DNA of 64,000 nucleotides from Paratinospora sagittata. Taxonomy: Eukaryota > Streptophyta > Magnoliopsida > Ranunculales > Menispermaceae. The number at the start of each line of letters is the position of its first letter. Positions within the stretch are counted from its first letter, which is position 1. Location: the NCBI GenBank assembly GCA_035771175.1, contig CM069599.1, forward strand, positions 37,635,707-37,699,706. Reading direction: 5' to 3'. Below the pieces are notes generated by a model, which saw only the letters and a list, made by a program, of their open reading frames with translations, had not been told where the DNA came from and made no database searches. Positions 49,351-61,679 of this stretch are shown piece by piece. Both the position numbers and the translations under genes were made by a program.

Positions 49351-52300
49351 ATGAAGACACATGGACATTTGAAGACAAAAGGAAATGTAAGAGTTAATAC
49401 ACAGAAGGCGATTTTTGAGCTCAAGCATCGGGTAATTCTTGCTCTGAACAAACTTGCAGATCGAGATACTTACCAGATTGGGGTTGAGGAGCTGGAGAAA
49501 ACTGCTGAAGGTTTAACCCCGGAAAGTTTGACGCCTTTTCTTTCTTGTGTTATTGATACCGATGCAGAGCAGAAGAGCACAGTTCGAAAAGAATGTATCA
49601 GAATTATGGGTATATTGGCAAGGTTTCATGGGGAGTTTCTGGGTCCACACCTTGGGAAGGTTGTCGCTAGCATTGTTAAACGGCTCAAGGACCCAGATTC
49701 GGTAGTGAGGGAGGCTTGTGTGGAAGCAGTGGGCGTTTTGGCTTTGAAATTCTGTGATCGTAGGGGTGAAAGTGAAGGGACATTTGTTGTGCTTGTGAAA
49801 CCACTTTTTGAAGCTTTGGGTGAACAAAATAAGCAGGTGCAGTCGGGTTCAGCATTATGTTTGGCCAGCATCATGGACAATGCAAGCAATCCTCCTGTCC
49901 CAATTTTGCTTCGAATACTGACCCGAATAGTCAAGTTTGTTAAGAACCCGCATTTTATGGCGAAGCCTGCTGTGATTGAGTTGATCAGAAGCATTATTCA
50001 GGTCAGTTTTAGCTCTCCATAACCCAAGTAGTTAGCTTCTGTCTTAACACGTTTTTCCTTTCTTTTTCTCTTTTCCTTAACATGTTTACTAGGCGGTTCC
50101 ACACTACAAATCTGAAAATTGCCTGATTCTGTTTCAGTATGTATCAAAACTTTGAAGATATTCACTCTTTCGCTTTGCTCTCAGAACTCAACTACAAAAA
50201 CACCAAGGGGTGGATATTAGCAATTCTAGCGACCAAGATAATTAAATGTAATTTTTGTGGAAGTAGAAGTACAGATGAAGAGATAATAAAAATTGAAAGT
50301 CAATATCAATGAGAAAAGCTTTTGATATTTAGGCTCAATTATTCATTAGGAGGGAGAAATAAGAGTTGATGTTAATCATAGATTTAAAGTAGGTTAGTGG
50401 AGGAGTGATTTTTGAATATTGTATGATTAACACATCCAAAGTTGAAAGAAATTATAGGACTATTATATGGCCAGTCTGCTTTATGTACTAAAATGTAGGG
50501 CAATAAAGAAATGGCATTTATAAATAAAGTGCACGGAAATGTTAAGATAGATATGTGGTTAAAGTAAAGAATTAAATAATAAAATTAGAAATGCACACGG
50601 GCGAGAAATGGTGGAATTAGCATCAATCAAAGATAAAATTGGTTGAGAACTTATTAAGATGGCTTGGACACATATAGTGAAAACCATTGTATACATTAGT
50701 TAAAAAGATAGATATATAATTATTAATATGGATAGAGGTTATTGAGAAAGATATAACTAATTATCATATAACTGCAGAGGATTCTTGATAGAGTAGAGGA
50801 AGGTGATTCGTGGAGAGACCTTGTGTGGATGGTAAAAGGCTTTGTTGGGTTAAATTGTATTAAAAAACAATTACAAGGGATTTGAATGGACAGCCAAGGA
50901 TACCGTAGAACTCATAAATCATTATGTATAACTAGTCTAAAATGCCAAGTTCTTTTTTCCCTGATCACGATATACTTTTTTTTTTATGTCTAAACTCTGA
51001 AGATTTTGATGTATTTGATGGCTTCTTTTATAATGCCCAAAGTCATATTAAATGTTCCTCTTTCCAATTTTGAAGGCTGGGGGTGCTCCAACAAAAAATG
51101 CTTTATCTGCGGCAATAACCAGCATGCAAGATGCCCTCAAAAGCAGTGAATGGACAACACGAAAGGCTGCTTCTGTGGGATTGGCAGGTATTGCAGTAAC
51201 TGGTGGTCCTTTGTTGCAGTCTTTCAAGACGTCCTGCATCCATTGTTTGGAGTCGTCCCGTTTTGACAAGGTTAGGAGGATTCAGGATCTCTCTTTTTAT
51301 TGGTGTTGCTTCTTCAGAAATTATGAAGTCTTGGCTTTCATGATTACTTCTTGTTGTTGCTTTAGGTGAAACCTGTTAGAGATTCAGTGTTGCAGGCCTT
51401 GCAGTACTGGAGAAGTCTTCCAGGGTCTGATTCTCCAGAACCTTCTGAAGCTGGATCTTCTACCAAAGGTTTATTTCCATTTATTTAAAAAGTTAATAAT
51501 GCTTGTAATTGTTGCTTTTAATTCCTTAATGCAGAAATTAATATAGGTTACTTTTCAATCCAATTTCCTTCAGTTTAATTTAGTTTAAACTTTGGATACT
51601 TTGTTTGATATTGTGTATGGCCGTAACCATTTTTATGTACTAGAGACAATGAATTGACTGGGTTTATAACTTCTTTTTTTTTTTTTTCTATTCTGCCTTT
51701 GAGCTTATGGATCATATTTCTATTTTTCCTAGTAAGTATCATTTGTTCATGACTTGTTTGAGATGGTTTTGCTATGTCAAATGATACCAGACAACAAGTT
51801 TTAACAATACATCAAAGCCTTTACAAGCTGGAAGGCCAAACATGACTTGGACAAAGATAGCGATATGGAGATGCATGTGTTGACTAGAGATATGGCTCTA
51901 GATAGGGCCGATTGTGAATGGAAGTTATGTTTGTCATTTCCATTTTATGCTATACTGACTTCCTTGTTTATTTTGTTTATGATCGTTTATGTAAAATAGG
52001 GGTGAGTGTAGGTGGGCTTGGGGGTTTTCTTATCCTACTTGTGTGTATATATTCATGTATGCGTATAGTGCATTTATTTTGGTTCTCTTTTGTTTGGGCA
52101 GTCTCAGGTAAAGTAACCTCCCCTCCTATTAAAAATTGGTCATTAGATTAAATGCTTTCTTATCGGTTTGAAATCCTTTTGGATTAGATGCTTGGATCTT
52201 CATTAAGTGTTTCTAGATGCAAGGATTTTAAATGAATTAGCTTGTTTGAATATAATCTGCGATTACATATATATTTTTACTCTATATGCTTCATTGCCCT

Positions 52301-55300
52301 CTCTCTCTTATCATATATTGTCTGAAACTTAAGTTGATACTCTTGTCCTTACTTCAATGTTTATTTTATCTAATCATCTCCTACAGAAAACTTCTGTGAT
52401 CTTACTAGTGCAAATGATGGAGGGTGGAACTCAGTAAAGAAAATGATTCCACTAAATGCCAGGAAAACATGTGAAAGTCGTGTCCAGAAACCTCAAAATT
52501 CAAAACCAAATAATGATTGGCATATTGAAATTGCTGTCCCAAGAACCCTTGCTGTTTCTTTGGCAGATACTCAAAATGAAGAATCTGAAGACAGTAATTT
52601 CACAAAAGCTAATGAAAGAGCATATAATGCTACAGGCATTCAAGGTATAGAATATGATTATGTACCAATGGATGACAAACCAGATTGTTCTCCTGTATCT
52701 GATGTTGTTAGTGGAAAAACTGGGATGAAGTGTGCAACTGGTGCTCATGAATTTCTTGAGAAGGGTGCTTTGGTGAATTCTGTTGGATTGGATCACTGTT
52801 CTGTCACTGCAGAAGGTAGTCATGAACAGCACAGTTGCTTAGAAGGGACACAAGAGCGTCAAAGTTTGGATTCAACAGTCACAGAAGTGAGCCCAAAAAT
52901 TAGAAATGGGTGTTGTTCACAAACAACAAATGCGTTGGCTTTCATTCAAAAGCAGCTGCTGGAGATTGAGAATAAACAGTCAAACTTGATGAATCTTGTA
53001 CAGGTACTTCTTATTCTGGCCATTAGGCATTTATATACTTATTTGGAAAAGTTGAATAGAAGAAACACAGTGACCTAGTATATCTGGAGAATTATAGAGT
53101 TTCAATTGCTATTTTATATCCTAGTTCAGGACATATTGCATTTGGATAGACTCTTGCCTGGCTATTGTATATTCACTCGCTATTTTCTGTCCTAATAAGG
53201 CCAGAATTTTAAAGAAAGCTTCCAGTATTGTCTGATTCAAGTACGGCTCTTTCCTTGAAGCCTGCCTCTCTGTTTGAGATCAGTGGATATGATAGCGTCA
53301 AATCCAAATAGAAGTAGGCCACTGAATTTTGCATGTCATACTCAGATAATGTCTATCTAAGTTTGATTGAGAAAATCTCACTTAGGTTAACTTTTCAATT
53401 GATTTGGCATGAAATTATTTGGGCTGTAATCCATATTTCTACTCAAATTGTAATTCCACTATATGTGGAAAAAGTTGGAATGGTAAGTAGTTCAAGAATT
53501 AGTATTTTTCACCCTGTTGAATGTGTTAAATGGAGTTCTATTCAGTTGATTCTGATATAATAGATCCTAGTAGACGTCCAAATCTTCCTTGCTTCAGATT
53601 TATTGACAGCATATTCTTGTATGCTGTATTAGCCCTTTGCAGTACAAAAGCATTGGTCTGCAGGTACCTGTTATCTTCAAGTAAAACCTTTGTTTGGTAC
53701 TAAGCTGATACATTTAGATGTGGACCTCTCTTTCTATTTCTCTTAAATTTTTTTTTTCTCTGTTTTCATTTGAGATCTGCAAATATTTTAATGCTATAGT
53801 ATATGTTGCCTCTCTTTTTCTGTTTCCTCTCAGGTTTTCATGGGGACCACAATGGATAGTCTGTCTATGTTGCAGTCAAAGGTGCTTGGACTAGAGGATG
53901 CAATAGATAGAATGGCACAAGACATTGTTCAAGGATCCAGTTATTCTGACATGGCAACTTCTATGTTGTTGAAGAAAAACCATAGTGTGTCATCCTCACC
54001 AAGAATATCTAACTGCACTCCCAGACCATCTGTGGATATAAGCCATAAAAAATCCTCACTGTTGGGCTTGAAGAATAGGGAAGGATGGGGAGAGGTTTCC
54101 ATGGGACGATCTAGCATTTCTGAGCGAGGTGGAGAGATGCAGAAAGATCCTTCACTAAACATTATAAAAAACCATGTAATCAAAGGCATACACCAGCATG
54201 TACGACATGAACCACAAAGCAATGGTTCTCAAACCCGGAAAGCTGAAAATGTCATTTCTTCTTTGGCCTACAATGTTGGTGCCAGAGAGAACGGCTTTAT
54301 AAATAAGAATAGCTTGTGGAAACGTGTAAAGGATTTCCTCAGTATCGGTGACCTAAACTCGGCATTTGTGGAGGTTGTGTGTTCTGGAGATGATCTTATT
54401 CTGATTGAACTCTTGGATAGAACTGGTCCTATACTTGAGAGGCTGTCACATGAGATGGTGGGTGAAATTCTGAGCATTCTGGCTGCCCACTTTCTAGATC
54501 AAAGATTTCTGGGATCCATAATTCCTTGGTTGCAGCAGGTAGGCTACTTCCTTCGCCCCCTACCAGATAAATACAAATATATTCTCCAGCATGCTTTCTT
54601 CCTTGTTTATCTTTTCCACATGGTGAACAGTTAAGTGTTGAACTTAGTAGAATGATCACTTCCTTTTGCTCTTCCTTTTTCTTTTCTTGTTATCTCAACT
54701 AGCATAAAATGTTGAAGGATTATATTTAGCACAGTTTCGTGCTGAACTTATTGGTCATGATCACAGTATGAAATCTTATGTTCTCTCATTGTTTTAGGTA
54801 GTGGACTTGAGCAAGACCCATGGGCCAGATTATCTTGGCCTATCTGTGAAAGAAAGGAGGGAATTTGTGTGTGCAATACAGGAAGCATCAACCATGGATT
54901 TTCTTAACCCAGCAGACAAGAGATCTGTCATTCAACTAGCAGTGAAGTTGCGACAAGTCTGGGGTGAGCCCACTTCTAACTAGTTTGAACTGTATTTCTT
55001 TTTTCTCATGCGCACTTCCATTGTTGGAAAAATATGGAATTAGTATCAATTCTGCAGCTCGTACCTGGGGGTAATTTCTTTTGAATGACTTCACACGTTT
55101 AAAATGTGTAATTGAATGTCACAATACATATAGTCTTGCAGTGGGAGATAATTTTGGATTGGCCATGAATACATTAATTATATGATGATGAGCTGAACAT
55201 TCGATCATGATTTTGGGGTAAATTGCCTACTTATTTTGACGCAGCGTTCGGAAGTAGTTTCTATGCATATGAAACCATTGATCAGTGTTTATCTTGAGAG

Positions 55301-56082
55301 AATGCTCTTCATAATTCAATTGTTGGGTTTTTTCCATACAAACATTGTTGTAGGCTAATTTCGAGATTAATATGGAATAAATGGTAAGTAAAGAAAAAGA
55401 AATACAATAATCTTTTTTGAGGAAAACAATCATTCTACTTCTTAATTGCTTGACCTTTTTAATTATTTGATACCACTAACCTTGGTTCAAATTATATTTG
55501 TGCCCATAAGCTAACCCTTGTGGCTCTACACGTACATAATAGTCATTTCAAGTATCAATATAGAATAAGGGAAACTAGCACAGGATGTCCAACTGGATGC
55601 CTATAGAGAATGCATTTTTGTGCAATTAGTATTATTTAGTTGTGTATAATTCGGAGTTTTTATTTAAGAAAAATAAGAAAAGTAATATATGAAGAACAGA
55701 AGTAATTACCACAACTTAATGAATGTGATTTTGTAATGAATCAAACTTATGCCTGTGTTTAACAATTTAATAATTAACATATTAGGAGTTAAACCAATAT
55801 TTTTTAGAATCCATATTTTAATTGATTGATGACAATGTATATGTGATTCTCTCATTTTCTAATTGTCTCCAACAATGACATTTTCATCATTTTTCAGGAT
55901 TCATGCTTGTGAATTGAGCTTGTTTTGAGCAATGAGGGGCTAAGTTCTGTAGCATGCTAATGAGCATGTTTTTGTAGTCTCTTATTATGTGTGTTTCTTC
56001 TGTTTGAACATTTCAATGAATAAATGGACACGCCATCCAGGTCATTGTACTAATTATTTTGTTTCGTGCAGGAAAATCCTGA
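49351..56082 (+). CDS. TORTIFOLIA1/SPIRAL2-like microtubule-associated protein
   Basis: Seven coding exons join in phase to 815 residues: 49351-50001, 51076-51270, 51366-51468, 52387-53003, 53834-54538, 54798-54963 and 56072-56082. Proteins of this plant family bind cortical microtubules and steer directional growth. Residues about 15-315 form HEAT/TOG-like helical repeats (FELKHRVILALNKLADRDTY, VRKECIRIMGILARFHGEFL, SVVREACVEAVGVLALKF, WTTRKAASVGLAGIAVTGG). Residues about 320-500 are polar and likely disordered. A helical segment around 525-555 (MLQSKVLGLEDAIDRMAQD) may be a coiled coil. The C-terminal conserved block begins SLWKRVKDFLSIGDLNSAF and ends RSVIQLAVKLRQVWGKS. The last coding exon is only 11 nt. 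An upstream leader, probably with at least one intron, starts near 48500. Introns 1 and 3 hold RTE-type LINE debris. It could correspond to the ARM-repeat gene next to CAS1 in Arabidopsis. Confidence 0.92.
50560..50940 (+). mobile_element. RTE-type LINE remnant in intron 1 of the TOR1-like gene
   Basis: Broken frames read ENLLRWLGHI, then IEVIEKDITNYHITAEDS and ERPCVDGKR. They resemble the C-terminal end of RTE-clade reverse transcriptases (RLRWFGHV...W...DRxxWR). Several stops are present. Confidence 0.6.
51785..51935 (+). mobile_element. RTE-type LINE remnant in intron 3 of the TOR1-like gene
   Basis: GRPNMTWTKIA, followed after a small shift by MEMHVLTRDMALDRADCEWK, matches the extreme C-terminus of RTE-type elements (GRPKxTWxxxI, LTxDMALDRAxWR). 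Very short and non-functional. Confidence 0.7.
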
Positions 56083-57228
56083 CTCAGAAGCATGATCACG
56101 AGAAATTTACTTTGCGGTTTGAGTGAGAGTATGGGCTATTAGCTGTGGACCATGTTTGATTTACTGATGAATTGTTATTTTCAATATGTACTCGTATTAA
56201 ACACTAACACGCTTCCATCACAGATAGATGCCGAGTAATAAAACTCCTTTGGTTCAAATACTCTGCTTATATCTCTATCATTGGCATAAATCCTAACTAG
56301 TTGCAGCTGAAAAATGTATTGTATGTTTTTGGACAACCAACCTCTCCTCCCACAGGTTTCTTTTTGCCTTTCCAAAGTAAGATCCAAACCGTTCATATAA
56401 AATATAGTTGTTTTACTGTATATGGATGTTCTGACATTTATTCTGATAGTTTCAATTATGATTACCCATGGGAGGACGCACAGAATTTAAATTTAGGAAC
56501 ATCAGAATGCATTTTCTCTCTATCAATCAATCTAAAGTTTATGTTTGCTGAGTGGACTTTGATATTGCTTGTTTTGAGCATATTTGCATACTTTCACAGT
56601 CAGTTGTTGAGTAAGGATAAATGATGGTTGTGTTAGATAACCGATAGTCAGCACAGAACTTTTTAGATTGATTATGAGATATATCTTCTTTATCGTTGAG
56701 CACTATGCAGCTGTAAACGTTGGCTTAGATGGGAAGAAGCATCAGGTGCAATGTTAGTAGAGAGATGAGAACAAAATCTTGCACTAACATGAGTAGCCAG
56801 GGACGAAAAGCCAACATTACACAGTTAAATGAAAATGCTATTTATTGCAATCATGGGCCAAACTGAAAAACGAAGTTGATGGAACAAAAATCAGAAACAT
56901 GTACGATGCTTATCACATATGTGCAACTCTTCACCAGAAAATCAGTGACAGACAATACAAAAACCAATCCTTTGGATTGTTAAAAGTGTCTTAATATCAA
57001 CTTTCTCTTTCTCCTTGGTACCTAATGAATTACTTACTGGGAATGGACATAATTTCTTGATCAAACAGAAATCTCATATGGATAAACATGTGCCACTTGG
57101 TCCAAGGACACTATCAGCCTTAGCTACCTCACCTTATCATCCTCAGAGCTGCTAAGAGTTAAGAATTCTCAATATATGATTAGAACATAGGCCTTGCTCA
57201 TATATATCACCATGTTTACTTCAATTTC
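56083..57228. other. Intergenic: convergent 3' region of TOR1-like and PBL17-like genes
   Basis: 3' UTRs of two convergent genes with AT-rich spacer. Short frames at 56301-56624 have no recognisable features. Nothing else is seen. Confidence 0.5.
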
Positions 57229-60200
57229 TCAGGGAAGGTAAGTTTTGTTTTCTGGGGCGTCAAAATCTGGAGATGGACTGTACAGATCACACTCTTCGGG
57301 AGGCTCGCTCTTGCTCCTGCCTTTGCCTGGTTTACTTTGTTGCTTGAAACAAATATCATGTACCCTTTCACTTTCGCTCTTTTGGGGAGCTCTGTTTCCC
57401 CGTGATGCACCATCGGCAATGTTCTTTGGAACCTCATAAAGGGTTATGACACTGCCTCCACTCTGCGTCTCTTCCGCTGTTGTCTGGAAAGTCTCTAGAA
57501 TCTCAACCACCTGGCTCATCATAGGCCTCCCTTTAGGGTTTTGGCTCAGGCATTGGTAGGCCAGATTCGCCACCTTTTGGGCAACTTTGACAGAGTACTG
57601 ACCTTCCATTCTTGGATCAAGGATCTTCAACAATTTCCTGTTGTGGTTCAAGAGCGGATGTGCCCACTCAACCAAGTTGTGTTCTCGGCTTGGCCTACAT
57701 TTGTCCAATGCTTTCCTTCCAATAAGCATCTCAAGGAGCACCACTCCAAAGCCATAGACATCACTCCTTGCCGTTAAATGACCTGCACAGACAAATCAAT
57801 CTTTAGATTCTGAAGTAAAATGATGCCTAGTGGGTGTCTCGGCTGCTGCATGACTCACCAGTCATTACATATTCCGGAGCAGCATATCCGTAAGTACCCA
57901 TTACTCGAGTTGACACATGGGTCTGGTCTCCCATAGGACCATCCTTTGCAAGCCCAAAGTCTGAAAGCTTACCATTATAATCCTGTAGGTTATATCTCTT
58001 GGAAATTAGTGGCAGATCAACAAAATCAGACATGTATATTGTTAACTATTATTGGTTGGAAGAGTAACTAGGGCAAATAATTGAATTATGACCCTTTTAT
58101 TACATGAATCATGGTTTTCATTTTGAAGAAGAATGTGCTTGAGTTTTAGGATTGCTGGAGATGCAATGAGAAGGATGAAGATATTAGAGTGGGATCATAA
58201 CTAACCGCATCCAGCAAGATATTTGATGTCTTGAAGTCTCGATATATGATGGGTCTTTCTGCTCCATGAAGAAAAGCAAGCCCTTTTGCTGCACCCAAAG
58301 CAATCTTCATTCTAGTTGACCAAGGCATTGTAAGGCATACCCCTGCAAGAACAGTAAATAAAGCAAGAAAAATAATTACAGTAAATCCATGTTACTGAAT
58401 TGCAAAAAACTCAACTAAATCGGACAACGTAAAGCCACCTACTTGTATATTTTTTTCATTTTTTCTGCTGAACAGCACAATAGTATACTTTCCAGGGCAT
58501 AAGATTCTGGTTCCTTTTTTTTTTTTTTTTTCTATATTGTTTACTTTATTATTGAAAAACATGATTTAATTCAAAGAAATCTGGTTGCAGCAAAATCACA
58601 AACAATAGTATACATATAGCTCAAAGAGCATAAGGCATTCTTTTGCCCTTTTAAATTGGTTTTACTTCAGCCTGATTCATGATGTTGCTCTCCATGGAAA
58701 AAGAGCACCTACACAACCCACACACATATAGGTATAACTAATTTCAGATAAATGAGGAGACTTTCTACATGCAAATTCCGTACTCCAATTCATTGTACAA
58801 TTCTCCATGATTCCTAGTCATTTTAAAATTTCCATTTCATGTTAATATTGCTATCGTCATCACAAACACAAACATGGAAACTTACGTCGAAAAAGGTGCT
58901 TTTCTAAGCTCCCAGAAGCCATGTACTCATACACCAACAACCTGTGTTCATCCTCACAGCAGTACCCAATAAGTTTTACAAGATTTGGGTGGCTAAGCTG
59001 CCCGAGATAGTTAACCTCTGCCTACAAAGAGAGAAAAAGAAATAGAGTGATGATTAAGCAAAAGATAGTGTCCTGTGGCATATATGATAAAATTGTGTTG
59101 TTCTGGTTATTTACTAATGTAAAGACATGCATCACAATTTTCAAAAAATTAAATTTTCTTATATTTTAGGGCAAGTCTCTTTCCTATCAAATAAATAGAT
59201 AAAATAAATCTCCTCTATTCACTTCTGACTTGGACCAAGTTCAAAAGTTTCTATTTTAGCATTGTGTCTTCACATCTCAACCGGGCACATCAGTGAAATG
59301 CTGTTCACAAAGAGGTAGCTTATCAATTTCAATCAGAATAGGTCAAAGTTAAAAGGTAGGTCATGTCTAATTGAGAGGATACAACAGAGGTAAATTAAAA
59401 AAAGGAAACTCTCTCCACACTTTGCAAACTATGCTAAGAAAAAAAAATACTAATAAACAGACTACTCTTTGAAGCTCGTTAGTTCTCCTCCCTTTTCCAG
59501 GTCAAGTTAGTTTGTTGTTTCATCCCTAATTACTCCGACCAACACACCAAAAGTTATTATTCCCTGTAAATATGTTTCTTCACTCTAAAAGTAAAATAGC
59601 AATGTAGGCATGGAAAAACAAAAAGAAAGAAGAAAATTACCAGCCACTCTCTGTCACCTTGAAATCCCTCTGGATTAAGCTCTTTGATGGCAACTTGGGT
59701 ACTCTTATAACCTTCCCTGACAGTCTCATCTATAACACCTTTATAGACGATCCCAAAACCACCCTCCCCGAGAATTTGATCTGGCCGGAAGTTCTTGGTG
59801 GCAATTCGCATTTCAATATATGTAAAGATGTCGACATTACTGTATCCAGGGTTCCGGCGCAGATCTGTGACATTTTTTGGAGTTAATGGAATGCTAGCAG
59901 TGCTCTTGATCACGGAATCAGGAGGCTTGTTTGGTTTAGTAGGTGTAGCAGCAGCGTACTGTATGTCAACTGAAATTTTTGACAAAAGAAAAATATTGGG
60001 GGTCAGAGATCAATGTGATACGGATACCATGAGGTAGTAGGCGATCAACAAAACTAATATTCACACCAAAGCCATGAATGAGTGTCAAAGTGATATGGAA
60101 TTTCTATGATGTCTAGATACAAGAATAGACTGAATAGTATGAGTTGGATACTGCTTATTATTGAATCCCCAAATTGGCATTGATAGTTAAGGTTCAACAC

Positions 60201-61679
60201 ATATTCAAGATGTTTCATTTTGCTTTACTTATTGCAAAGTATTTTGTCTATGAATGCATGGCCTTGGAATGGGCTTCCGTAGATAGATTATCGATGCTGT
60301 AATGCCAGCCTCATTGACAAGATCAAAGGGACCATACATAACTAGAACTGGGGAGACATACTTTAGCAAGTAAGTGATCAAGAGCTAATACATGTTAAAT
60401 GACTAGCTTTCAAGGACCAATTCACCTAAGCGCTTAAGCTCATAGAGAACAACTCAACCATAAACATCAACCAATTGAACACACCTTCTTCCACATTCAG
60501 ACACATTCAACGATAGAGTGCCTCAATATAGGCTCCCAGTGGAATAAGGTCCCAAGAGAACACCTTGTGGACGACACAATCTTCACAGGATGTAAGCACA
60601 ACACACCCCCTCTCAGGGATGCAATATATGATCAAATGGCTGTGCTGTGATACCATGTCCACAACCTACTCGTTTAAAAGCTTAGTCTTATAGGCAATGA
60701 TATGAGAATGGATATCATCACATTCAATACTAGCAACTAGATAAAAGCATCATATTGTGTTACATGTCTACAACAAAATCAAATCCTTCACTCATGTCGC
60801 GCGTCTTTTTCGACTCCCTCAAAGAACATCTTGTGTCTTTCAAGAGCTTTAAAGATTATGTGATGTCATGCCATGGAAACAAAATAAAATTAGTCCAAGA
60901 AGAACTCCCTCAAAGACCATCTTGTGTCTCTCAAGAACTTGAGATCTATCTTAAATTCATTGTGATAAACTTTCCCATACCCAATGCGGGTGGGACTATT
61001 ATTTCAGTCCACACATACCCGAAAAATACTCCCCATTTAGCAAGAAACAATTTACGTTAAGATATGATCCTCAAAGATTGAATACCTTTTGCCCATTAAT
61101 TCTACAGTTTTTTTTTTTCCATTTTCTTTCCCGTAAAATTGAATGTCCACAACAAAACGAATGAAGGGTATACCAAAAGTTTGAATAATAGCGAAGTTAC
61201 CAGTGAGAACAAAGGTCAAGATTGAAGATTCCCAAAAATAGCAGGCTTAAAATAGTAAGTCAGAACTAGAACTGATCACATTCACTGACATAAGATACAG
61301 TTCTTGATACGTAAAATAGGATTCAAGTGTTATACTCCCAAATAACTATAAAATTACATTCACAATATAATGCCGACGATCAAGAGTCCAAGATTTAAAA
61401 GTGACAAGAATCAAGAATATCAAATCTCATTATCATCATTTTTCATTCTATAAACAGTAACCACAAATAATAGGAAATTATTAGGGGATTTGTTTCTATA
61501 TTTGGGTTTTGGAATTGGGTCTTTTTCCTATTAAAATTAACAACACCAAATGCAGAAAGGGTAAAAAGTAAACTACACAACACATAGCCAAAGAAGTGAA
61601 GTGAAGTGAAGTGAAGCAAAGCAACAATACCTTTATTCTCTTTCAGACTCTGCTCTTCCGTCGTGAAGCAATTCCCCAT
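57229..61679 (-). CDS. Receptor-like cytoplasmic kinase, class VII (PBL17-like)
   Basis: Six exons (61679-61631, 59969-59641, 59021-58886, 58342-58206, 57982-57859, 57782-57229) join in phase to 442 residues. The start MGNCF offers Gly2 for N-myristoylation and Cys4 for palmitoylation, so the kinase is probably tethered to the plasma membrane. The kinase domain has the P-loop GEGGFG (residues 84-89), Lys112 in [14 protein letters not shown] with the catalytic Asp207, DFG (225-227), and the activation segment with [20 protein letters not shown]. The arginine before the catalytic aspartate is present (RD kinase), consistent with an active enzyme. The C-terminal tail is Ser/Glu/Lys-rich and polar. 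Class VII kinases relay signals from cell-surface receptors. From memory, the [19 protein letters not shown] and [20 protein letters not shown] stretches match Arabidopsis PBL17 best. Intron 1 (1661 bp) is repeat-rich. No defect was seen. Confidence 0.93.
60811..60941 (+). repeat. Short direct repeat in intron 1 of the kinase gene
   Basis: A word of about 40 bases (ACTCCCTCAAAGAACATCTT and on) at 60811-60850 recurs with few changes at 60902-60941. The surrounding 60240-61050 looks like worn repetitive DNA but shows no coding motif, so its element type is not assigned. Confidence 0.6.

Noticed and set aside
52443..53078. 211-residue frame as a separate gene
   Set aside because: It is exon 4 of the TOR1-like gene read past its donor; phase and splice sites join it to the neighbouring exons.
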